A stretch of 64,000 bases of DNA from Aquisalimonas lutea (GTDB taxonomy: Bacteria; Pseudomonadota; Gammaproteobacteria; Nitrococcales; Aquisalimonadaceae): the NCBI RefSeq assembly GCF_030409225.1, contig NZ_JAUFPK010000007.1, positions 25,169 through 89,168 on the forward strand. The letters are read 5' to 3'. Each line of letters opens with the position of its first letter. Within the stretch, counting starts at the first letter, position 1. A model generated the notes under the pieces. The model was not told the origin of the DNA and searched no databases. It saw only the letters and a list, made by a program, of their open reading frames with translations. Below are positions 15,999 to 25,784 of this stretch, one piece after another. Position numbers and translations under genes: made by a program.

Positions 15999-17108
15999 AT
16001 GACGGAAGGGACGCAACCGGCTCACTACCACCAGCTGTGGTTCCTGCTCGCGGCGGTGGTCCTGGCCGGCTTCCTGATCTACCTGCTCCAGCCCATTCTG
16101 CTGCCCTTCCTGGTGGGCGGGCTGCTCGCGTATCTGGGCGATCCGATGGTGGACCGGCTCCAGCGCCTGGGTCTGGGCCGCACACCGGGCGTGGTGGCGG
16201 TGTTCGTCGTGCTCACGCTGCTGGCAACCGGCGCAGTGCTGATTCTTCTGCCCCTGATCGGTCGGCAGGTGAATGCGCTGGGCGGCTACATCCCCGTTGC
16301 CGTGGAGTGGTTCCAGGGCCGGCTGGTGCCCATGCTGGAGACGTATCTCGGCGTTGACCCGGAGGCGCTGGATCTCGGGCGGCTGCGTACGGTCCTGGCC
16401 GAGAACTGGCAGACCGGAGGCGACGTGGCGGCCATGTTGGTGAGCCGCGTGGGACAGTCGGGGATGGCACTGCTGGGCCTGCTGGCCAACCTGGCGCTGA
16501 TCCCGGTGGTGGCGTTCTATCTCATGCGGGACTGGGACGAGGTCATGGCACGGATCCGCGGCCTGCTGCCGCGTACCCTGGAACCGACGGTCACCCGGCT
16601 GGCCGGGGAGTGCGACGACGTCCTGGGGGCCTTCCTGCGCGGGCAGCTGCTGGTGATGCTCAGCCTCGGGGTCGTCTATACCGTGGGGCTGTGGCTGGTG
16701 GGGCTGGATCTGGCGATCCTCATCGGCATGCTGGCGGGCGTTGCCAATATCGTGCCCTATCTGGGCTTCATCATCGGCTTCGGTGCCGCCGCGGCCGCCG
16801 TCGTGATCCAGTTCAGCGACTGGTTGCTCCCCTTGGTCCTGGTGCTGGCGGTGTTCTCCGTCGGGCAGCTGCTCGAGGGCGCGCTGCTGACCCCGCTGCT
16901 GGTGGGGGATCGCATCGGCCTGCATCCGGTGGCGGTCATCTTCGCGGTGCTCGCCGGCGGTCAGCTGTTCGGCTTCACGGGGGTATTGCTGGCACTTCCC
17001 GTCGCGGCCATGATCATGGTGCTGCTGCGCTACGCGCACCAGCGCTACAAGGCGAGCAGCTTCTACGAGCACCGGGAATCGCCCGGAGAGGCGACAGAGC
17101 CTGATTGA
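15999..17108 (+). CDS. AI-2E family transporter (PerM-like membrane protein)
   Basis: 369 residues. Topology matches the family: two N-terminal helices (residues ~12-30 and ~35-45), a third at ~65-85, a long soluble segment (~90-150), then four or five helices to ~350 and a charged tail. The conserved motifs are DPMVDRLQRLGLGR after helix 2 and the Pro-Gly motif NIVPYLGFIIG near residue 250. Members export varied small molecules or act as Na+/H+ antiporters in haloalkaliphiles, so the historical AI-2 name should not be taken as function. It has its own 182-base upstream region and converges on the thioesterase gene. Confidence 0.9.
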   Translation: MTEGTQPAHYHQLWFLLAAVVLAGFLIYLLQPILLPFLVGGLLAYLGDPMVDRLQRLGLGRTPGVVAVFVVLTLLATGAVLILLPLIGRQVNALGGYIPVAVEWFQGRLVPMLETYLGVDPEALDLGRLRTVLAENWQTGGDVAAMLVSRVGQSGMALLGLLANLALIPVVAFYLMRDWDEVMARIRGLLPRTLEPTVTRLAGECDDVLGAFLRGQLLVMLSLGVVYTVGLWLVGLDLAILIGMLAGVANIVPYLGFIIGFGAAAAAVVIQFSDWLLPLVLVLAVFSVGQLLEGALLTPLLVGDRIGLHPVAVIFAVLAGGQLFGFTGVLLALPVAAMIMVLLRYAHQRYKASSFYEHRESPGEATEPD

Positions 17109-17159
17109 CCCGACGCTCCCGGCCGCGCCCGTGGTCACCGCGGCGCCGGGCCGGACGGG

Positions 17160-17609
17160 TCACGCGTGATCGTCGGCCGCCGCGCGGCTCAGCTCCCGGT
17201 AGGCCTCCAGCCGCTGCCGCAGTGCGCCCGTGAACGGGTACGAGCGATCGGTTGCCAGGTCGGTATTCACCAGCACCGTGTGGCCCTGTACCCGCAGCTC
17301 GCCCGAGACGTACCCCGTGAAGGCGAGATGCAGCGACGACCGGCCCAGGTGGGTGATGCGCACCTCGATCTCCAGCAGCTCCCCCAGGCGCGAGGGATGC
17401 AGGAAGCGGCAGTCCGAGGCGACCGCGGGCAGGCCGTTGCCGCTGCGCAGGATGTGGTCCGCGTAGTCGATCCCGAGCCAGTGGTTGAACCAGTCCTCCA
17501 CGGCGACCTGGAAGAATTCGAAGTAGCGCGGATAGAACACGATCCCCGCCGGGTCCGTGTCGCCGAAGCGGATGCGGATGGGGGAGCGGAACAGCGCCGT
17601 CGTTGCCAA
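17160..17609 (-). CDS. Hotdog-fold acyl-CoA thioesterase (4-hydroxybenzoyl-CoA thioesterase-like)
   Basis: 149 residues from a TTG start at 17609, which has GGAGG eight bases upstream; no ATG precedes the conserved domain. The family core is plain: IRIRFGDTDPAGIVFYPRYF contains the catalytic Asp of 4-hydroxybenzoyl-CoA thioesterases, followed by the long helix (FEFFQVAVEDWFNHWLG). It would hydrolyse an aryl- or acyl-CoA, perhaps to recover CoA from stalled intermediates of the adjacent 2-aminobenzoyl-CoA route. It lies 14 bases after the MarR gene on the same strand, so both are probably one transcript, divergent from the catabolic operon. Confidence 0.88.
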   Translation of the reverse strand: MATTALFRSPIRIRFGDTDPAGIVFYPRYFEFFQVAVEDWFNHWLGIDYADHILRSGNGLPAVASDCRFLHPSRLGELLEIEVRITHLGRSSLHLAFTGYVSGELRVQGHTVLVNTDLATDRSYPFTGALRQRLEAYRELSRAAADDHA

Positions 17610-17623
17610 GGGGGATTCCTCCG

Positions 17624-18175
17624 TCACTCGGACGGCGAGCGGCCCGCACGCCGTTCCACGACCCCCCGCACCGCCGCCTTGGTCCGGGCAAGGAGCTGAT
17701 TCAGGGTCCGGATCTCCTCCAGGGGCATATCGGCGAGAAGCTCCTCCAGCCAGGCCTCGTGTCGTTCGGCGACCGTCAGGAACGTGCGCTTGCCCTGCTC
17801 CGTCAGGGCGACCAGCTGCACCCGGCGGTCGTTCTCCAGCGGCTGGCGCGCCACGTGACCGTCCCTCTCCAGGCGGTCCACCACGCCGGTGACATGGCCG
17901 CCCGAGACCAGCAGACGGCGCGAGAGCTCCGACATGGTCTGCGGCGCCCCCGCGTGCTCGAGCTCCGAGAGGACATCGAACTGTGCCAGGGTGATGTCGA
18001 AATGCTCCCGCAGGCGGGTGCGGAGCTGGTTCTCGATGACCGTGGTTACCGGCAGGAGCCGCAGCCACAGCCGCAGGGATTCCTTGCTCCGTGAGGCCTC
18101 GACGGATGCCGTGCCGTCCTCGGCCCGCGCCGTCGTTCCGCTCTGCGCTGATGTGTCGTCGTGCTGAAGGGTCAT
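17624..18175 (-). CDS. MarR family regulator of the 2-aminobenzoyl-CoA operon (inferred)
   Basis: 183 residues if started at 18175 (MTLQHDD); an in-frame ATG at 18226 is possible, and neither has a strong Shine-Dalgarno. The winged helix is clear: FDVLSELEHAG, TMSELSRRLLVSGGHVTGVV, and the wing DGHVARQPLENDRRVQLVAL. It stands divergent from the anthranilate catabolic genes with an imperfect palindrome in between, the common layout for MarR repressors of aromatic-CoA pathways. The effector is probably a pathway CoA thioester such as 2-aminobenzoyl-CoA; that is inference from context and from related regulators. Confidence 0.88.
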   Translation of the reverse strand: MTLQHDDTSAQSGTTARAEDGTASVEASRSKESLRLWLRLLPVTTVIENQLRTRLREHFDITLAQFDVLSELEHAGAPQTMSELSRRLLVSGGHVTGVVDRLERDGHVARQPLENDRRVQLVALTEQGKRTFLTVAERHEAWLEELLADMPLEEIRTLNQLLARTKAAVRGVVERRAGRSPSE

Positions 18176-18335
18176 GACCGTGTCTCGTGCCTGTCCGTCG
18201 GGGCAGCGTCCATGGCTGCCGGCCATCGGCGGGTGGGCCCGCCTGGGCCGGAGTTTACGCAGGGCCGCCGGCCGTGTCAGGTGAATGTCCGTTGCATTCT
18301 ATCGCTTTCCGATTTTCCTTTACACCAAAAATATT

Positions 18336-18351
18336 GTTATCTAAAGTTAAT
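18336..18351. promoter_or_regulatory. Imperfect palindrome, candidate MarR operator
   Basis: GTTATCTAAAGTTAAT reads as an imperfect 8+8 inverted repeat (5 of 8 positions matched) in a short AT-rich stretch, 25 bases upstream of the SDR start codon and divergent from the MarR gene. Confidence 0.4.
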
Positions 18352-18376
18352 CACGAGACAGGCTCGGAGAGCGGCA

Positions 18377-19156
18377 ATGACGGCTCGGGCAGCACACGCA
18401 ATCGTTACCGGAGCGGGGCGCGGTATCGGCGCCGCCATCGCCGCCCGCCTGGCCGCGGAGGGCTTTGCCGTGCACCTGGCGGGACGCACCGCGGCCGCCC
18501 TGGAGGCGCAGGCCGCCGAGCTTCGCGCCGGCGGGCATGCCGAGGTGCACTGCCACGCCCTGGACGTCACCGATGCCGCGCAGGTCGAGCAGTTGTTCAC
18601 GCGCCTCGACGCGCTCTGCGCAGCCCCCGCCGTGGTCGTGAACAACGCCGGCATCTCCGGCAGCGTCCCCTTTCACCGGATGGAGCATGCCCACTGGCAG
18701 TCGATGTTCTCGGTCAACGTCGACGGTGTCTTCCACGTGTGCCGGGCCGCCGTGCCGCGGATGCGCGAGGCCGGGTACGGCCGCATCGTCAACGTCGCCT
18801 CCACGGCCGGCCTCAAGGGCTACGCCTACGTGGCCGCCTATGTCTCGGCCAAGCACGCCGTGATCGGGCTCACCCGCGCCCTGGCGCTCGAGTGCGCCCG
18901 CTCCGGCATCACCGTCAACGCCGTGTGCCCCGGGTTCGCGGACACGGACATGACCGCGGAGACGGTGCGCAACATTGTCGACAAGACCGGGCGCACGGAG
19001 TCGGAAGCACTGGCGGAGCTCACCGCCGGCAACCCCCAGGGGCGGCTCGTCCAGCCCGGGGAAGTCGCCGATGCCGTGGCCTGGCTGGCCGGCGAGGGGG
19101 CGGGCGCCGTCACCGGCCAGTCCATCGCCGTGGCCGGCGGCGAGGTGACGCCGTGA
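18377..19156 (+). CDS. SDR family 3-hydroxyacyl-CoA dehydrogenase, 2-aminobenzoyl-CoA pathway
   Basis: 259 residues, classical short-chain dehydrogenase. Cofactor motif TGAGRGIGAAIA at residues ~11-22, NNAG motif in VVNNAGISG, catalytic Ser in VNVASTAG and the YxxxK pair in YVSAK. GGAGA lies 6 bases before the ATG. In the anthranilate-CoA route the ring-reduced product is processed by beta-oxidation-like steps; this enzyme would oxidise a hydroxyacyl-CoA with NAD+. First gene of a tightly spaced operon. The exact substrate is not shown by the sequence. Confidence 0.88.
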   Translation: MTARAAHAIVTGAGRGIGAAIAARLAAEGFAVHLAGRTAAALEAQAAELRAGGHAEVHCHALDVTDAAQVEQLFTRLDALCAAPAVVVNNAGISGSVPFHRMEHAHWQSMFSVNVDGVFHVCRAAVPRMREAGYGRIVNVASTAGLKGYAYVAAYVSAKHAVIGLTRALALECARSGITVNAVCPGFADTDMTAETVRNIVDKTGRTESEALAELTAGNPQGRLVQPGEVADAVAWLAGEGAGAVTGQSIAVAGGEVTP

Positions 19157-19204
19157 GTGCCGCAGTGCGCCGCGGCCGCTGATGCGCAAACGAGGAGACG
19201 AAGG

Positions 19205-20026
19205 ATGAAGGCAGCCGATTTCCGCCCGGAGCACTTCCAGTGGCAGGTCACGGACCGGGTGGCCACCGTGACGCTGAACCGGCCGGAGCGGAAGAACCCG
19301 CTGACGCTGGACAGCTACGCCGAGCTGCGGGACACGTTCCGCCAGCTGCCGTACTGCGACGACGTCAAGGCGGTGGTCGTCACCGGCGCCGGGGGCAACT
19401 TCTGCTCGGGCGGCGACGTCCACGAGATCATCGGGCCGCTGGTGGAGATGCGTCGCCGGGGCCGCATGGACGACCTGCTGGCGTTCACGCGCATGACCGG
19501 CGACCTGGTCAAGGCCATGCGGCACTGCCCGCAGCCGGTGATCGCCGCCATCGACGGCGTCTGCGCCGGCGCCGGCGCCTGCATCGCCATGGCGTCCGAC
19601 ATCCGCTACGGCACGCCGGAGAGCAAGGTGGCCTTCCTGTTCAGCCGCGTGGGGCTTGCGGGCTGCGACATGGGCGCCTGCTCCATGCTGCCGCGGATCA
19701 TCGGCCAGGGGCGCGCGGCGGAAGTGCTCTACACCGGCCGCTCGATCACCGCGGAGGAGGCCGAGCGCTGGGGCCTGTACAACCGCATCGTCGCCGCGGA
19801 CGACCTGGGGCGGGAGGCAGCGGAGTTCGCCCGTGGTCTGGCGCACGGGCCCAGCTTCGCCCACGCCATGACCAAGAAGACCCTCCACCAGGAGTGGAGC
19901 ATGGGCGTGGACGAGGCCATCGAGGCCGAGGCCCAGGCGCAGGCGATCTGCATGCAGAGCGCGGATTTCGAGCGCGCCTACGAGGCGTTCATCAACAAGC
20001 AGCGGCCGGCGTTCGAGGGCAACTGA
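19205..20026 (+). CDS. Enoyl-CoA hydratase/isomerase family protein, 2-aminobenzoyl-CoA pathway
   Basis: 273 residues, crotonase fold. [14 protein letters not shown] motif appears as [12 protein letters not shown]; the oxyanion-hole strands are [11 protein letters not shown] and [19 protein letters not shown]. The C-terminal helices include [20 protein letters not shown]. It should hydrate, isomerise or hydrolytically open an alicyclic enoyl-CoA formed from 2-aminobenzoyl-CoA. The start at 19205 has an upstream AGGAGACGAAGG. It lies 48 bases after the SDR gene and 1 base before the acyl-CoA dehydrogenase gene, so they are one transcript. Confidence 0.88.
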   Translation: MKAADFRPEHFQWQVTDRVATVTLNRPERKNPLTLDSYAELRDTFRQLPYCDDVKAVVVTGAGGNFCSGGDVHEIIGPLVEMRRRGRMDDLLAFTRMTGDLVKAMRHCPQPVIAAIDGVCAGAGACIAMASDIRYGTPESKVAFLFSRVGLAGCDMGACSMLPRIIGQGRAAEVLYTGRSITAEEAERWGLYNRIVAADDLGREAAEFARGLAHGPSFAHAMTKKTLHQEWSMGVDEAIEAEAQAQAICMQSADFERAYEAFINKQRPAFEGN

Positions 20027-20027
20027 C

Positions 20028-21197
20028 ATGGCGGACCGCAGCTTCCTGGAATGGCCGTTCTTCGATGACCGCCACCGTGCCCTGGCGGCACGGCTGGAGG
20101 CCGTTGCCGACGAGCTGGCGGAGCTGGAGCACGACGGCTCGCTGGACATGGACGCGATCTGCCGTGCGGTGGTCGCCCGCCTGGGCGCGGAAGGGCTGCT
20201 GGATTACGCCGTCAGCACCGACCCGCAGCGGCCCCTGGACGTCCGCAGCATCTGCCTGGCCCGGGAGATCCTCGGCTACCGCTTCGGCCTGGCCGATTTC
20301 GCCTTCGCCATGCAGGGGCTGGGGTCGGGCCCCATCGCCATGTTCGGCACCGACGCCCAGCGCGCCCGCTATCTGCCGGGGGTGCAGCGGGGCGAGCGCA
20401 TCGCCGCCCTGGCCATGTCGGAGCCCGGCGCCGGCTCCGACTTCGCGGCGCTCACCACCACCGCCAGGCGCGACGGCGACGCCTGGGTGCTCGACGGCAC
20501 CAAGACGTGGATCTCCAACGCCGGCATCGCCGATCAGTACACGGTCTTCGCCAAGACGGATATGGATGCCGGGGCCCGGGGGATCTCGGCGTTCATCGTG
20601 GAGGCGGACGACCCCGGCTTCCGGGTGAGCGAGCGTATCGACGTCATCGCCCCGCACCCGCTGGGAACGCTGGTCCTGGACGAGTGCCGGATCCCCGCCG
20701 ACCGGATCCTGGGCGCCCCGGGGGACGGCTTCAAGGCGGCCATGAGCAACCTGGACATCTTTCGCTCGTCGGTGGGGGCGGCGGCCCTGGGGTTCGCCCG
20801 GCGGGCGCTGGACGAGGCGCTGGCGCACAGCGACGGGCGGGAGCTGTTCGGCGGCCGCCTGTCCGACTTCCAGCTGACCCAGGAGAAGGTGGGCGACATG
20901 GCCATGGAGATCGACGCCATGGCCCTGCTCGTCTACCGCGCCGCGTGGGTCAAGGACGTCCAGCAACGGCGCGTGACCCGCGAGGCATCCATGGCCAAGA
21001 CCTACGCCACGGAGGCGGCCCAGCAGATCATCGACCGCGCCGTCCAGCTCCACGGTGCCCTGGGCACCGTCGCCGGCAACAAGGTCGAGGAGCTCTACCG
21101 GGAGATCCGTGCCCTGCGGATCTACGAGGGCACCACCGAGGTGAACAAGCTGGTTATTGCGGCACAGACATACAAGGCGCACCGCGAAGGCGCCTGA
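20028..21197 (+). CDS. Acyl-CoA dehydrogenase, 2-aminobenzoyl-CoA pathway
   Basis: 389 residues, the usual length. Landmarks are the FAD/substrate motif [32 protein letters not shown], and the C-terminal catalytic region [14 protein letters not shown] near residue 365, which carries the Glu base position of many family members (YEGTTE). The flavoenzyme would dehydrogenate a saturated alicyclic acyl-CoA intermediate and pass electrons to ETF. It begins 2 bases after the hydratase stop codon. Acyl-CoA dehydrogenases are reported in the Azoarcus anthranilate-CoA clusters, which supports the assignment. Confidence 0.88.
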   Translation: MADRSFLEWPFFDDRHRALAARLEAVADELAELEHDGSLDMDAICRAVVARLGAEGLLDYAVSTDPQRPLDVRSICLAREILGYRFGLADFAFAMQGLGSGPIAMFGTDAQRARYLPGVQRGERIAALAMSEPGAGSDFAALTTTARRDGDAWVLDGTKTWISNAGIADQYTVFAKTDMDAGARGISAFIVEADDPGFRVSERIDVIAPHPLGTLVLDECRIPADRILGAPGDGFKAAMSNLDIFRSSVGAAALGFARRALDEALAHSDGRELFGGRLSDFQLTQEKVGDMAMEIDAMALLVYRAAWVKDVQQRRVTREASMAKTYATEAAQQIIDRAVQLHGALGTVAGNKVEELYREIRALRIYEGTTEVNKLVIAAQTYKAHREGA

Positions 21198-21238
21198 GAC
21201 GCCGGCCATCCGGCGAAGGCTTGGGGGAGGAGAGAGTC

Positions 21239-22888
21239 ATGACGGGTTTCAGCGCCCACGTTGACCGGTTTACCGAGACGCATCTGCCGCCGCGGGAGGC
21301 GTGGCCCGACATGCGCTACGACACGCTGCCGGAGCTGCGCGACATCCCCGAGCAGGTGAACTGCGCGGTGCTGCTGGACCGCCAGGCCGAGCAACGTGGC
21401 GACCGCCCGGCGCTGCACTACAACGGCACCACCTGGAGCTACGCCGAGCTGCGCGAGCAGGCCGACCGCATCGCCCACGTCCTGGTGGACGATCTCGGTG
21501 TTCAGCCGGGCAACCGCGTCCTGCTGCGGGCGCCCAACAACCCCATGATGGTGGCGGCCTGGTTCGCGGTGATGAAGGCCGGCGCCGTGGCGGTGGCGAC
21601 CATGCCCCTGTTGCGCGCCCGCGAGCTCCAGCCGGTGTGCGAGCGCGCGCGGATCGAGGTGGCGCTGTGCGACCACCGCCTGCGCGACGACCTGGAGCAG
21701 GTCATGGCGACCTCGCCTCTGTCCCGGGCGCTGTATTTCTACGGCGGCGACGCCGCGGACAGCCTGGAAGCGCGCATTGCGGACAAGCCGGCCCGCTTCG
21801 GGACCGTGGCCACCGCCGCCACGGATACCTGCCTGATCGCCTTCACCTCCGGGACCACCGGCACGCCCAAGGGATGCATGCATTTCCACCGGGACGTCAT
21901 CGCCATCGCCGAGACGTTCGGGCGCCACGTGCTGCGGCCGGGCCCGGACGACGTGTTCGCCGGCAGCCCGCCGCTGGCGTTTACCTTCGGTCTCGGGGCC
22001 CTGGTGGTGTTTCCCTTCTGGGCCGGCGCGAGCACGGTGCTGGTGGAGCGCTATACCCCGGAGACGACGCTGGAGACGGTCCAGAAGCACGGGGTGACCA
22101 CGCTGTTCACGGCGCCGACGGCCTACCGCGGCATGGTGGACCGGGTGTCCGACTACGATCTCTCCAGCCTGCACACCTGCGTCTCCGCCGGGGAGACGCT
22201 GCCGCGGCCCACCTGGGACGACTGGTACCGGGCGACGGGCGTGAAGATCATCGACGGCATCGGCTCCACGGAGATGCTGCACATCTTCATCGGCTCGTCC
22301 GGCGATGCCATCCGGCCGGGCTCCACCGGGCGTCCGGTGCCCGGCTACGAGGCCCGGGTGCTGGACAAGCACGGGCGCGAGGTGCCGGCCGGCACCGTGG
22401 GCAATCTCGCCGTCCGCGGGCCCACGGGCTGCCGCTACCTGGACGATCCCGACCGGCAGGCGGGCTACGTGCGCGACGGCTGGAACTGGACCGGGGACGC
22501 CTACAGCCGCGACGAGGACGGCTACTTCTGGTACGCCTCGCGCACCGACGACCTGATCGTCAGCGGCGGCTACAACATCTCGGGGCCGGAGGTGGAGCGT
22601 GCGCTTCTGGAGCATCCCGCCGTGCACGAGTGTGCCGTGGTCGGGCTTGCCGACCAGGAGCGCGGCCAGCGCGTGACCGCGTTCGTGGTCCTGCGGGACG
22701 AGTACGATGCCACGGGCGAGGTGGCGCGCAGCCTGCAGGAGCACGTCAAGGCATCCCTGGCCCCGTACAAGTATCCGCGCACGGTGGAATTCCTGGATGA
22801 CCTGCCGCGCACGGCCACCGGCAAGATCCAGCGCTTCCGGCTGCGCGAGCTCGGGACGGGCGGCGGGCCCGGGGCGATTGCGGACTAA
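21239..22888 (+). CDS. Aryl-CoA ligase, probably 2-aminobenzoate (anthranilate)-CoA ligase
   Basis: 549 residues, ANL superfamily, benzoate-CoA ligase subgroup. Motifs: [17 protein letters not shown] (AMP-binding), [34 protein letters not shown] and the catalytic Lys near the end, [15 protein letters not shown]. It activates the aromatic acid with ATP and CoA in the cytoplasm and so commits substrate to the pathway. Anthranilate is inferred from the downstream fused monooxygenase/reductase; benzoate or salicylate cannot be excluded from the ligase alone. A strong GGGGGAGGAGAGA precedes the ATG. Confidence 0.88.
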   Translation: MTGFSAHVDRFTETHLPPREAWPDMRYDTLPELRDIPEQVNCAVLLDRQAEQRGDRPALHYNGTTWSYAELREQADRIAHVLVDDLGVQPGNRVLLRAPNNPMMVAAWFAVMKAGAVAVATMPLLRARELQPVCERARIEVALCDHRLRDDLEQVMATSPLSRALYFYGGDAADSLEARIADKPARFGTVATAATDTCLIAFTSGTTGTPKGCMHFHRDVIAIAETFGRHVLRPGPDDVFAGSPPLAFTFGLGALVVFPFWAGASTVLVERYTPETTLETVQKHGVTTLFTAPTAYRGMVDRVSDYDLSSLHTCVSAGETLPRPTWDDWYRATGVKIIDGIGSTEMLHIFIGSSGDAIRPGSTGRPVPGYEARVLDKHGREVPAGTVGNLAVRGPTGCRYLDDPDRQAGYVRDGWNWTGDAYSRDEDGYFWYASRTDDLIVSGGYNISGPEVERALLEHPAVHECAVVGLADQERGQRVTAFVVLRDEYDATGEVARSLQEHVKASLAPYKYPRTVEFLDDLPRTATGKIQRFRLRELGTGGGPGAIAD

Positions 22889-22906
22889 CCGACGAGGAGA
22901 CGTATC

Positions 22907-23317
22907 ATGGTCGAGATTGTGCAGCCCCAGGGATGGCCAAGGCCGCGCGGCTACTCCAACGGCACCACGGCGGAAGGGCGGATGGTGTTCGTCGGCGGGC
23001 AGGTGGGCTGGACCGAGGAGATGCAGTTCGAGGCGCGGGATTTCGTCGGCCAGGTCCACCAGGCCCTGCGCAACACCGCCGCGGTGCTGCATGCCGCCGG
23101 CGCCCGGCCGGAGCACGTGGTGCGCATGACGTGGTTCGTCACCGACAAGCGCGAGTACCTGGACAACGCCGCCGCCATGGGGCAGGTCTATCGCGACGTC
23201 ATGGGCAAGCACTTTCCCGCCATGTCCCTGGTCCAGGTGGCCGACCTGGTCGAGGACGACGCCAAGGTGGAGATCGAGACCACGGCGGTGGTGCCGCGCG
23301 AGGAGACGGGGCCATGA
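22907..23317 (+). CDS. RidA family protein (reactive enamine/imine deaminase-like)
   Basis: 136 residues of the YjgF/YER057c/UK114 family: [19 protein letters not shown] at the N-terminus, a central helix ([19 protein letters not shown]) and [15 protein letters not shown]. The usual RidA C-terminal Arg-containing motif is replaced by [20 protein letters not shown], so it belongs to a subgroup that may lack classic imine deaminase activity. In this operon it could hydrolyse or steer an enamine/imine arising from the amino-substituted ring product. Its stop overlaps the monooxygenase start by 4 bases (ATGA), so the two are translationally coupled. Confidence 0.87.
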   Translation: MVEIVQPQGWPRPRGYSNGTTAEGRMVFVGGQVGWTEEMQFEARDFVGQVHQALRNTAAVLHAAGARPEHVVRMTWFVTDKREYLDNAAAMGQVYRDVMGKHFPAMSLVQVADLVEDDAKVEIETTAVVPREETGP

Positions 23318-25752
23318 GGATCCGCATTGTCGGCAGCGGGCCGGCGGGCCTGTATTTCGCCATCCTGATGAAGAAGCAGGATCCGGACGCGGACATCCAG
23401 GTCTTCGAGCGCAACCGGGCCGACGACACCTTCGGCTTCGGCGTGGTGTTCTCCGACGAGACCCTGGGCGAGTTCCTCGACTACGACGAGCCCAGCTACC
23501 GCGCCATCACCGAGCGCTTCGCCTACTGGGACGAGATCGACGTCCACGTCGGCGGCGAGTGCATCCGCTCCGGGGGCCACGGGTTCTGCGGCATCGCCCG
23601 CCGGGAGCTGCTCATGGTGCTGCAGCAGCGCGCCCGCGAGCTCGGCGTGATCATGCACTTCGGCACCGAGGTGGCGAGCCTGGAGACGCTCGCCGACGCC
23701 GACGTCATCATCGGCGCCGACGGCATCAACTCCCTGGTGCGCGAGACCTACCGCGAGCATTTCCGCCCCAGCGTCGACGTGCGCCCGAACAAGTTCGTTT
23801 GGCTGGGCACCACCAAGCCGCTGGATACCTTCACCTTCATCTTCCGGCAGACGGACTACGGCCTGTTCCAGGTCCACGCCTACCGCTACAACGACGAGCT
23901 GACCACCTGGATCGTCGAGACCACCAACGATACCTGGCAGCGGGCCGGCCTGGACGATGCCACCGAGGAAGAGACCGTCGCCTTCTGCGAGGAGCTGTTC
24001 GCCGACTTCCTGGACGGGCACCCGCTGGTGACCAACCGCTCGATCTGGCGCAACTTCCCCACCATCAAGTGCGAGCGCTGGGTCCACGACAACGTCGTGC
24101 TCATCGGCGACGCGGTGCACACCGCCCATTTCTCCATCGGCTCCGGTACCAAGCTCGCCATGGAGGACGCCATCCACCTGCTGGAGGCCTTCCGGGCGTA
24201 TGCGGACGACCCGCGGGCCGCGCTGCAGGCGTTCGAGCAGGGGCGCCAGGAGGAGGTCTCCAAGCTGCAGCACGCCGCCCAGGTGAGCCTGGAGTGGTTC
24301 GAGCACACGCCGCGCTACCAGCACATGGACCCGCTGCAGATCGCGTTCAGCCTGCTGTCGCGTTCCAAGCGCATCACCTACGACAACCTGCGCCTGCGCG
24401 ACAACGCCTTCGTCGACCGGGTGGACCGCTGGTTCGCCGACCGCGTCCGGCGCGATCTCGGCTTCGCGGTGGCGACCGAGGACCCGGTGCCGCCGATGTT
24501 CCAGCCGTTCCGGCTGCGCGACATGGAGCTGGCCAACCGCGTCGTGGTCTCGCCCATGTGCCAGTACTCCGCCAGTGACGGCTACCCCAACGACTGGACG
24601 TTCCAGCATCTCACCAGCCGCGCCATCGGCGGCGCCGGCCTGGTGTTCACGGAGATGACGGACATCTCCGAGGAGGGGCGCATCACGCCGGCGTGCACGG
24701 GCATTTACTGCGACGGGCACGTGGCCGCCTGGCGCCGGATCACCGATTTCGTCCACCGGCACACGCGGGCGAAGATCTGCCTGCAGATCGCCCACGCCGG
24801 CCCCAAGGCGTCCACCTGCCTGCCGTGGCAGGGCAAGGGCATGGACTACCCGCTGCCCGAGGGCAACTGGCCGATCATGGCCGCCTCCGCCGTGCCGTAC
24901 CGGGAGGAAAGCCAGGTGCCGCGGGCCATGGACCGGGACGACATGGACAAGGTCGTGGCCGACTTCGTCGCCGCGGCCCGGCGCGCCGAGCAGGCCGGCT
25001 TCGACATGATCGAGATCCACATGGCCCACGGCTACCTGCTGTCGAGCTTCATCACGCCGCTGATGAACCGCCGCGACGACGAATACGGCGGCGGCATCGA
25101 CAATCGCATGCGCTTCCCGCTGGAGGTGTTCGCTGCCGTGCGGGCGGTGTGGCCGCAGCACAAGCCCATCTCCGTGCGCATCTCGGCGACGGACTGGATG
25201 GAGGATATCGGCGTCACCGGCGATGACGCGGTGCGCATGGCGCAGATGCTCCGGGAGCACGGCGTCGACATCGTCGATGTCTCCGCCGGGCAGACCTCCA
25301 CCGAGGCGCGGCCGGTGTACGGACGCATGTTCCAGACGCCGTTCGCCGACCAGGTGCGCCAGGAGGCCGGCACCGCTACCATCGCCGTGGGCAACATCAC
25401 CACCGCCGATCAGGTGAACACCATCCTGGCGGCCGGGCGTGCGGATCTGGTGGCGCTGGCCCGCCCGCACCTGGCGGATCCGTACTTTACCCTGCATGCT
25501 GCCGCGGAGTACGGGGTCAGCGGGCAGTACTGGCCGCCCCAGTACGAGGCCGGCAAGTTCCAGGCGGAGGTGCTGGCCCGGCGCAACAACGAGGAGATGG
25601 CCGAGCTGCGCGCCGCGGCGCGGCCGGAGAAGCCGCACGAGGCGCTGGCCCGGCTGGATGCGCGGGCGGCAGGCGAAGACAATGCCTCGTTGCAGTACAG
25701 TGATTCGTCCGGCCATCGTCGGACGGTGTCCGTCACCGGCGATGGTGCATAA
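23314..25752 (+). CDS. 2-aminobenzoyl-CoA monooxygenase/reductase (fused FAD hydroxylase and Old Yellow Enzyme domains)
   Basis: 812 residues. Residues ~1-380 are a class A flavin monooxygenase: dinucleotide motif [14 protein letters not shown], and [19 protein letters not shown] binding FAD. Residues ~395-780 are an NADH:flavin oxidoreductase of the OYE family: [39 protein letters not shown] and VGNITTADQ. The same fusion defines 2-aminobenzoyl-CoA monooxygenase/reductase of Azoarcus evansii, which hydroxylates and then reduces the ring of 2-aminobenzoyl-CoA. Databases often label such proteins as bifunctional salicylyl-CoA 5-hydroxylase; the operon (ligase, RidA, ECH, ACAD, SDR) favours the anthranilate route. 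Confidence 0.88.
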   Translation: MRIRIVGSGPAGLYFAILMKKQDPDADIQVFERNRADDTFGFGVVFSDETLGEFLDYDEPSYRAITERFAYWDEIDVHVGGECIRSGGHGFCGIARRELLMVLQQRARELGVIMHFGTEVASLETLADADVIIGADGINSLVRETYREHFRPSVDVRPNKFVWLGTTKPLDTFTFIFRQTDYGLFQVHAYRYNDELTTWIVETTNDTWQRAGLDDATEEETVAFCEELFADFLDGHPLVTNRSIWRNFPTIKCERWVHDNVVLIGDAVHTAHFSIGSGTKLAMEDAIHLLEAFRAYADDPRAALQAFEQGRQEEVSKLQHAAQVSLEWFEHTPRYQHMDPLQIAFSLLSRSKRITYDNLRLRDNAFVDRVDRWFADRVRRDLGFAVATEDPVPPMFQPFRLRDMELANRVVVSPMCQYSASDGYPNDWTFQHLTSRAIGGAGLVFTEMTDISEEGRITPACTGIYCDGHVAAWRRITDFVHRHTRAKICLQIAHAGPKASTCLPWQGKGMDYPLPEGNWPIMAASAVPYREESQVPRAMDRDDMDKVVADFVAAARRAEQAGFDMIEIHMAHGYLLSSFITPLMNRRDDEYGGGIDNRMRFPLEVFAAVRAVWPQHKPISVRISATDWMEDIGVTGDDAVRMAQMLREHGVDIVDVSAGQTSTEARPVYGRMFQTPFADQVRQEAGTATIAVGNITTADQVNTILAAGRADLVALARPHLADPYFTLHAAAEYGVSGQYWPPQYEAGKFQAEVLARRNNEEMAELRAAARPEKPHEALARLDARAAGEDNASLQYSDSSGHRRTVSVTGDGA

Positions 25753-25784
25753 CAGCAATAACAGACCAGGAGAAGGAGACCGCC

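Noticed and set aside
21122..23212. 696-codon open frame opposite the CoA ligase
   Set aside because: No start signal or domain; it spans two real genes and their gap.
23314..25752. Bifunctional salicylyl-CoA 5-hydroxylase as the name of the fused enzyme
   Set aside because: The name is common in databases, but operon content (RidA, ECH, ACAD, SDR and aryl-CoA ligase) fits the 2-aminobenzoyl-CoA route better; not excluded.
23188..25758. 856-codon open frame opposite the 2-aminobenzoyl-CoA monooxygenase/reductase
   Set aside because: Its translation is His/Val/Gly-rich without motifs; the sense strand has all FAD and OYE motifs.
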